A stretch of DNA of 64,000 nt, from assembly GCF_014199955.1 (NCBI RefSeq), contig NZ_JACHOQ010000002.1:1-64000 (forward strand). The letters are read 5' to 3'. Under the pieces are notes generated by a model. The model did no database searches. It was not told the origin of the DNA and was given only the letters and a program-made list of their open reading frames with translations. How positions within the stretch are numbered: position 1 is the stretch's first letter; every line of letters starts with the position of its first letter. Both the position numbers and the translations under genes were made by a program. Shown in pieces: positions 58,094 through 64,000 of this stretch. This DNA is from Brevundimonas aurantiaca (GTDB lineage: Bacteria > Pseudomonadota > Alphaproteobacteria > Caulobacterales > Caulobacteraceae).

Positions 58094-58226
58094 ACGCCTT
58101 GAAATCGTCGCGCGGTTCATGCATAAGCCGCGCCTCGCGTGGCGGTCCGGTGGGCCGCCGCTATTGTTTTCGCGCCAGACAGGCTTCGGCTCTGGGCGGC
58201 GCCCGACTTAGAAGATTGAGACGGAC

Positions 58227-58409
58227 ATGGCCGTTCCGAAGCGCAAAGTATCCCCCTCGCGTCGCAACATGCGCCGCGCCCACGACGCCCTGACCTCGAA
58301 CGTCTATGTCGAGGACAAGGACACCGGCGAGCTGAAGCGCCCGCACCACATCGACCTGAAGACCGGCACCTATCGCGGCCGTCAGGTTCTGACGCCGAAG
58401 GAAGACTAG
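58227..58409 (+). CDS. rpmF: Ribosomal protein L32
   Basis: 60 residues, [20 protein letters not shown] at the start, typical of bL32. Zinc-binding cysteines are absent, as in the C-minus form. It continues [20 protein letters not shown]. Here it stands alone, without the yceD and plsX neighbours seen in many bacteria. A strong terminator follows. Confidence 0.96.
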   Translation: MAVPKRKVSPSRRNMRRAHDALTSNVYVEDKDTGELKRPHHIDLKTGTYRGRQVLTPKED

Positions 58410-58451
58410 TCTTTTCCTCCCGGCCCGGTCGCCGACCGGACGAAGAGATTT

Positions 58452-58480
58452 ACGGCGCGCGGTGATCCGCGCGCCGTTTT
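58452..58480 (+). terminator. Intrinsic terminator after rpmF
   Basis: Perfect 11-bp stem ACGGCGCGCGG / CCGCGCGCCGT with TGAT loop (58452-58477), then TTTT (58477-58480). One of the clearest terminators in the window. Confidence 0.85.
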
Positions 58481-58522
58481 CGTGCGTTCATGGCGGCGAA
58501 GCTTGTTCTGGAGACCTTGCCG

Positions 58523-59122
58523 ATGATCCGTTTCGCCGCCGTCAGCGCCGTGGCCTTGTTGACCCTCTCAGCCTGTGAACGTCGCGATGAACCGGCGCCC
58601 ACGCCGGTTTCCCCGCCGCAGACCACGCCGGCGGCCGCAGACCCCAACGCCCTGACCAGCGACGGCCTGGGCCCGGCGCGAATCGGCATGACGCGGGCCG
58701 AACTGGTTCAGGTCTGGGGCGAGGATTCGCAGCCCAATGCTGTCGGCGGCCCCGATCCCGAGACCTGCGACGAGTTCCATCCCACGAAGGCGCCCGCGGA
58801 TGTGAGGGTCATCATTCAGAACGGCGTCCTGACCCGGATCACCGCCGCCCGTGAGGCGACGGTCAAGACCGACCGCGGCTTCGGCGTCGGTGAAGACGGC
58901 ATGGCGATCAAACAGGCCTATGGCGGCGCCGTCTTCGCCCAGCCGCACAAATATGAGCCGGCTCCTGCGGAGGATCTGTTCGTCTGGTCGCGCGGCGGCT
59001 CCACCGCCTATGTCGTCGATCCTGCGGCGCGCGGCCTTCGCTATGAGGTCGGCGCCGACGGCAAGGTGAAAGCGATCCATGCGGGCGATCCGTCGATACA
59101 GCTGGTCGAGGGCTGTTCCTGA
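58523..59122 (+). CDS. Uncharacterised lipoprotein
   Basis: 199 residues from ATG 58523, chosen because a lipoprotein signal follows directly (MIRFAAVSAVALLTLSACE, lipobox LSAC); the frame upstream to 58490 adds 11 polar residues. After a proline-rich linker (PAPTPVSPPQTTPAAADP) a compact domain begins: GLGPARIGMTRAELVQVWGED, TCDEFHPTKAP, VIIQNGVLTRI. The RIGMTRAEL phrase recalls SmpA/BamE-like small lipoprotein folds, but the role is unknown. It is single, between rpmF and eno. Confidence 0.75.
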   Translation: MIRFAAVSAVALLTLSACERRDEPAPTPVSPPQTTPAAADPNALTSDGLGPARIGMTRAELVQVWGEDSQPNAVGGPDPETCDEFHPTKAPADVRVIIQNGVLTRITAAREATVKTDRGFGVGEDGMAIKQAYGGAVFAQPHKYEPAPAEDLFVWSRGGSTAYVVDPAARGLRYEVGADGKVKAIHAGDPSIQLVEGCS

Positions 59123-59143
59123 CGGCGAGGGGCGCGGCAGCCA

Positions 59144-60489
<1,346 letters not shown>

Positions 60490-60500
60490 ACCAGTGAATT

Positions 60501-60536
60501 GTCGGCGAAGAATCAGCGTTCTTTGCCGACTTTCTT
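60501..60536 (+). terminator. Intrinsic terminator after eno
   Basis: 12-bp stem GTCGGCGAAGAA / TTCTTTGCCGAC (one G-T pair) with loop TCAGCG, then TTTCTT. It starts 12 bases after the eno stop. Confidence 0.8.
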
Positions 60537-60570
60537 AAGGCCAAGCTACTTTTCGTTAGGCATTTTCGGG

Positions 60571-60588
60571 CACAGTTAATGAACTGTG
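60571..60588. promoter_or_regulatory. Palindrome upstream of ftsB-like gene
   Basis: CACAGTT-AATG-AACTGTG, two perfect 7-bp arms around a 4-bp centre, about 29 bases before the gene start at 60617. It may be an operator or an mRNA hairpin; no regulator is known. Confidence 0.4.
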
Positions 60589-60616
60589 TCTCTCGCGCTC
60601 AGAAGGAGCGTCTGTC

Positions 60617-60928
60617 TTGCCCGAACGGATGAAGCCGTACCGCCTGTCCATCGTCCTTTTGCTCCTGCTCGCCTATCTTGGGGTGCAGGCCCTGACGGGC
60701 GAGCGCGGCCTGCTGAGCGGATCGTCGCGGGACGCCCTGCTGGGGCAGCGCGAGGCGCAGCTCGCCCATCTGACGGAACAACGGCGCGATCTGGAAACCC
60801 GCGTGCGCTATCTGCGCAGCGACAGCCTGTCCAAGGATCTGCTGGAGGAGCGGGCGCGCGCCGTTCTCGGGTTTTCGGACCCGCGCGACTATGTGATTGC
60901 TGTTCAGGCGCAATCCGTTCAGGGGTGA
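60617..60928 (+). CDS. ftsB: FtsB/DivIC-type septum formation protein
   Basis: 103 residues from TTG 60617 (AGAAGGAG at about 60600-60607) or from the ATG at 60629. One N-terminal membrane helix (YRLSIVLLLLLAYLGVQAL) and a coiled-coil region (LLGQREAQLAHLTEQRRDLETRVRYL), then LLEERARAVLGFSDPRDYVI, the typical end of this family. FtsB links FtsL and FtsQ in the divisome. The place between eno and pdhA is common in alphaproteobacteria. Confidence 0.85.
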   Translation: MPERMKPYRLSIVLLLLLAYLGVQALTGERGLLSGSSRDALLGQREAQLAHLTEQRRDLETRVRYLRSDSLSKDLLEERARAVLGFSDPRDYVIAVQAQSVQG

Positions 60929-60974
60929 AAATCCTCCCCACTTGAACTATTGTTACAGCTTGGCCCGCCCCCCT

Positions 60975-61004
60975 TTGCGTTTCGGGAACGAAGGCTGCTA
61001 AAGC
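60975..61004 (+). promoter_or_regulatory. Candidate promoter of the pdh operon
   Basis: TTGCGTT (60975-60981) and GCTAAAGC (60997-61004) are separated by 15 bases in the 133-bp gap ahead of pdhA. The second element agrees well with GCTAnAwC and the first only partly agrees. Confidence 0.35.
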
Positions 61005-61061
61005 CCCCTTCCGTAACGATAAGAAGGCGTCGCTCCCCGGCGCCTAGCCGGGAGATGCCGG

Positions 61062-62090
61062 ATGGCGAAAGCCCCAGCCAAAGCCGCTCAGACCACTGCG
61101 CCTGACAAACTGCCGAACACGCCTTCGGCCTCCAAGGAGGACCTCCTCCGCTATTACCGTGAGATGGTGCTCATCCGCCGCTTCGAGGAGCGGGCGGGCC
61201 AGCTTTACGGCATGGGTCTGATCGGGGGGTTCTGCCACCTGTACATTGGCCAGGAAGCCGTGGCCGTGGGCGTTCAGGAGAGCGTCAAACAGGGCCATGA
61301 CAAGATCATCACCGGCTACCGCGATCACGGCCATATGCTGGCTGCGGGCATGGATCCGAAGGAAGTCATGGCCGAGCTGACCGGCCGCATCGGCGGTTCG
61401 TCGAAGGGCAAGGGCGGCTCGATGCACATGTTCGACGTGCCGACCGGCTTCTACGGCGGCCACGGCATCGTCGGCGCCCAGGTGGCGCTGGGCACGGGCC
61501 TGGCCTTTGCAGGCAAGTACCGCGGCGACGATTCGGTGGCCTTCGTCTATTTCGGCGACGGCGCCTCGAACCAGGGTCAGGTGTACGAAAGCTTCAACAT
61601 GGCCCAGCTGTGGAAGTTGCCGGCCATCTACATCATCGAGAACAATCAGTACGCCATGGGCACGAGCATCGAACGCTCGTCCTCCACGACCCAGCTCAGC
61701 CAGCGCGGCGCCAGCTTCGGCATTCCCGGCGAACAGGTCGACGGCATGGATGTTCTGGCCGTCCGTGATGCGGTCAAGAAGGCGGTCGAGCGCGCCCGCG
61801 CCGGCGAAGGTCCCTACATCCTTGAGGTCAAGACCTACCGCTATCGCGGCCACTCCATGTCCGATCCGGCCAAGTACCGGACGAAGGAAGAGGTGGACGA
61901 GGTCAAGAAGACCCGCGACCCGATCGATCACGTCAAGACCCTGCTGGCCGCCGCCAATGCGACGGAAGACGAGCTGAAGGCCATCGACAACGAGATCAAG
62001 GCCATCGTCGCAGAGGCCGTTCAATTCGCTCAAGAAAGCCCGGAACCCGATCCGTCCGAGCTCTATACCGACGTCTACGTGGAGGCCTGA
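61062..62090 (+). CDS. pdhA: Pyruvate dehydrogenase E1 alpha subunit
   Basis: 342 residues. Starts MAKAPAKAAQ, then the conserved YYREMVLIRRFEERAGQLYGMG. The thiamine-diphosphate motif begins GDGASNQGQVYESFNMAQLW and ends IIENNQYAMG. The phosphorylation-loop region RYRGHSMSDPAKYRTKEE is also present. It decarboxylates pyruvate with E1 beta and passes the acetyl group to lipoyl-E2. It is 3 bp from the GTG start of pdhB. Confidence 0.97.
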   Translation: MAKAPAKAAQTTAPDKLPNTPSASKEDLLRYYREMVLIRRFEERAGQLYGMGLIGGFCHLYIGQEAVAVGVQESVKQGHDKIITGYRDHGHMLAAGMDPKEVMAELTGRIGGSSKGKGGSMHMFDVPTGFYGGHGIVGAQVALGTGLAFAGKYRGDDSVAFVYFGDGASNQGQVYESFNMAQLWKLPAIYIIENNQYAMGTSIERSSSTTQLSQRGASFGIPGEQVDGMDVLAVRDAVKKAVERARAGEGPYILEVKTYRYRGHSMSDPAKYRTKEEVDEVKKTRDPIDHVKTLLAAANATEDELKAIDNEIKAIVAEAVQFAQESPEPDPSELYTDVYVEA

Positions 62091-62093
62091 TCC

Positions 62094-63473
62094 GTGACCG
62101 ACATCCTCATGCCGGCGCTGTCCCCCACGATGGAAGAGGGCACGCTGACCAAATGGCACATCAAGGCGGGCGACACCGTGTCGGCCGGCCAGGTGATCGC
62201 CGAGATCGAAACCGACAAGGCCACGATGGAAGTCGAGGCCGTGGATGAAGGCGAAGTGCTGGAGATCCTGGTCGCCGAAGGCTCGGAGAATGTGAAGGTC
62301 AATACGCCGATCGCGCGTCTGGCCGGCGAAGATGGGGCGGCTGCGCCCGCGCCGAAGGCCGAGTCCGACAAGGCACAGGCCGATGCGCCGACGGCGACCG
62401 CAGAGGGCAAGACCGGCGATCCCGAAAAGGCCCCGACCCAGACCGCTAGCCCCAAGGTCGAACTGCGCGATCCGGAAATTCCGGCCGACGCCAAGCTGGT
62501 GAAGACGACCATCCGTGACGCCCTGCGCGACGCCATGGCCGAGGAAATGCGCCGCGACGACAAGGTCTTCCTGATCGGCGAGGAAGTCGCCCAGTATCAG
62601 GGCGCCTACAAGGTCAGCCGCGAACTGCTGCAGGAGTTCGGCGACCAGCGCGTCGTCGACACCCCGATCACCGAGCACGGCTTCGCCGGTCTGGGCGTCG
62701 GCGCCGCCATGGCGGGCCTGAAGCCGATCGTCGAGTTCATGACGTTCAACTTCGCCATGCAGGCGATCGACCACATCATCAACTCGGCCGCCAAGACCCT
62801 GTATATGTCGGGCGGTCAGATCCGCGCCCCCATCGTCTTCCGCGGCCCGAACGGCGCGGCCTCGCGCGTCGGCGCCCAGCACAGCCAGGACTATTCGGCC
62901 TGGTACGCCCAGGTTCCTGGCCTCAAGGTCATCGCCCCCTATGATGCGGCCGACGCCAAGGGCCTGCTGAAGGCGGCCATCCGCGACCCGAACCCGGTCG
63001 TCTTCCTTGAGCACGAGATGATGTACGGCCTCGAGTTCGACGTGCCCGAGGTCGAGGACTATGTCGTGCCGATCGGCAAGGCCAAGGTCCGTCGCGAAGG
63101 CAAGGACGTGACCATCACGGCGCACAGCCGCATGGTCGGCTTCGCCCTCCAGGCCGCCGAGAAGCTGGCCGAGGAAGGCGTCGAGTGCGAGGTCGTGGAC
63201 CTGCGCACCCTGCGCCCGCTGGATCACGAGACCATCGTCGAGAGCGTCAAGAAGACCAGCCGCCTGGTTTCGGCCGAAGAGGGCTGGGGTCCGATGGGTG
63301 TCGGCGCCGAGGTTGTGGCCCGCGTCATCGAACACGCCTTTGACTATCTGGACGCCCCGCCGTTGCGGGTGCACCAGGAGGACGTGCCTCTGCCCTACGC
63401 CGCCAATCTGGAAGCCCTGTCGCTGCCCGGCGTGGACAAGATCATCGCAGCCGTGAAGCAGGTGATGGCATGA
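62094..63473 (+). CDS. pdhB: Pyruvate dehydrogenase E1 beta subunit with an N-terminal lipoyl domain
   Basis: 459 residues, GTG start. The lipoyl domain (about 1-80) carries the acceptor lysine in [12 protein letters not shown], followed by an alanine/proline-rich linker (about 85-130). The E1-beta core begins at [19 protein letters not shown], with [18 protein letters not shown] and [19 protein letters not shown]. The extra lipoyl domain on E1-beta is a known alphaproteobacterial arrangement. A 53-bp stretch of its lipoyl coding sequence (62193-62245) is identical to one in pdhC. The stop overlaps the pdhC ATG. Confidence 0.97.
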   Translation: MTDILMPALSPTMEEGTLTKWHIKAGDTVSAGQVIAEIETDKATMEVEAVDEGEVLEILVAEGSENVKVNTPIARLAGEDGAAAPAPKAESDKAQADAPTATAEGKTGDPEKAPTQTASPKVELRDPEIPADAKLVKTTIRDALRDAMAEEMRRDDKVFLIGEEVAQYQGAYKVSRELLQEFGDQRVVDTPITEHGFAGLGVGAAMAGLKPIVEFMTFNFAMQAIDHIINSAAKTLYMSGGQIRAPIVFRGPNGAASRVGAQHSQDYSAWYAQVPGLKVIAPYDAADAKGLLKAAIRDPNPVVFLEHEMMYGLEFDVPEVEDYVVPIGKAKVRREGKDVTITAHSRMVGFALQAAEKLAEEGVECEVVDLRTLRPLDHETIVESVKKTSRLVSAEEGWGPMGVGAEVVARVIEHAFDYLDAPPLRVHQEDVPLPYAANLEALSLPGVDKIIAAVKQVMA

Positions 63474-64000
63474 CCGACATCCTGATGCCGGCCCTGTCTC
63501 CGACGATGGAAGAGGGCGTCCTGGCCAAGTGGCACGTCAAGGTGGGCGACGTCGTCTCCGCCGGGGACGTGATCGCCGAGATCGAAACCGACAAGGCCAC
63601 GATGGAAGTCGAGGCCGTGGACGAAGGCGAGATCACCGACATCCTGGTCGCTGAAGGCACGGAAGGGGTGAAGGTCAATACGCCCATCGCCCGACTGAAG
63701 GACGAGGGCGGCGCGGCGGCCCCGAAGGCCGACAAGCCCGCCGGCCCGCCGGCGAGCGACAAGCCGGCCCCGGCCGGCCATGAAAGCGGACAGGCCGTGG
63801 CCACGCCCGAAGGCGTCAAATCCGCCGAGGCCGTTCTGCCGCCTAAGAGCACACCGGCGCCGAAGTCCGAAAGCGGCCAGCGCATCTTCGCCTCGCCCCT
63901 GGCGCGTCGGATCGCGGCTCAGAACGGCGTCGATCTGAAGTCGGTCAAGGGCACCGGTCCGCACGGGCGCATCGTGCGTCGCGACGTGGAAGCCGCCGGC
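63470..64000 (+). CDS. pdhC: Dihydrolipoamide acetyltransferase E2, N-terminal part (cut by window end)
   Basis: 177 codons are in the window. A lipoyl domain with [19 protein letters not shown] (acceptor lysine in DKA), a Pro/Ala linker (about 85-130), then the start of the E1/E3-binding domain ([19 protein letters not shown]...[14 protein letters not shown]). The catalytic acetyltransferase core lies beyond 64000. It forms the core of the pyruvate dehydrogenase complex. ATGA overlap with pdhB. Confidence 0.96.
   Translation, partial: MTDILMPALSPTMEEGVLAKWHVKVGDVVSAGDVIAEIETDKATMEVEAVDEGEITDILVAEGTEGVKVNTPIARLKDEGGAAAPKADKPAGPPASDKPAPAGHESGQAVATPEGVKSAEAVLPPKSTPAPKSESGQRIFASPLARRIAAQNGVDLKSVKGTGPHGRIVRRDVEAAG

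Noticed and set aside
61044..63374. 776-codon open frame on the minus strand
   Set aside because: Antisense to pdhA and pdhB. The repetitive His/Gly/Leu/Asp composition is the usual complement of a GC-rich gene.

Overview
This is about 64 kb of chromosome from a GC-rich alphaproteobacterium of the order Caulobacterales, most likely Brevundimonas or a close relative. I base this on the very high GC, a fused ispDF, a pyruvate dehydrogenase E1-beta with its own N-terminal lipoyl domain, the dusB-ntrYX-hfq-hflX block, a PopA-like degenerate GGDEF protein, and Caulobacter-style promoter elements (TTGaCgS then GCTAnAwC) in front of eno. The genus assignment is inference and was not checked against a database.

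Layout. 1-4742: the end of an IS3-type insertion sequence sits against a TonB-dependent receptor that has lost its N-terminus, followed by a secreted S9 peptidase and a secreted amidohydrolase. 4821-7196: a decayed LytS/NarX-type histidine kinase and two unrecognised envelope proteins. 7566-16269: a complete high-affinity K+ uptake operon, with two 27-codon membrane peptides, kdpA, kdpB, a TorF-type porin, kdpC, kdpD and kdpE. 16423-19395: a decayed integrative or conjugative element with a broken tyrosine recombinase, a conjugation-type lytic transglycosylase carrying three single-base indels, and two small HTH proteins. It ends at a tRNA-Ser(UGA) gene.

19596-38939: housekeeping genes, comprising rlpA, tmk-holB-tatD and an MBL hydrolase in one overlapping operon, an unknown ACP-like membrane protein, a FAD protein, recG, sdhE-mfd, popA, a YihY protein, TusA-like and PncC-type proteins, a membrane aminopropyltransferase-like protein and ispDF. 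39032-47939: dusB, ntrY, ntrX, a D-amino-acid aminotransferase, hfq, hflX and a CPA1 antiporter in a tight array; ntrB and ntrC, usual between dusB and ntrY, are absent. 47943-58409: a HAD phosphatase, mazG, an MFS carrier, a D,D-carboxypeptidase, wrbA, an extradiol dioxygenase, an AMP-ligase, lipA, a Coq10-like protein, an LhgO-like oxidase, an acetyltransferase and rpmF. 58523-64000: a lipoprotein, eno, ftsB-like, and pdhA-pdhB-pdhC (the last cut by the window end).

The genes mostly form short operons with stop/start overlaps, and TTG or GTG starts are common (popA, kdpD, hflX, wrbA, ftsB-like, tmk, holB, sdhE, pdhB). I see no CRISPR array, no intact defence system and no clearly new multi-gene system. 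The most unusual items are the porin inside the kdp operon, the membrane protein with ACP-like segments, the two unknown envelope proteins, the dusB/ntrY junction without ntrBC, the TatD protein lacking its HxH motif, and the tRNA-linked element relic.
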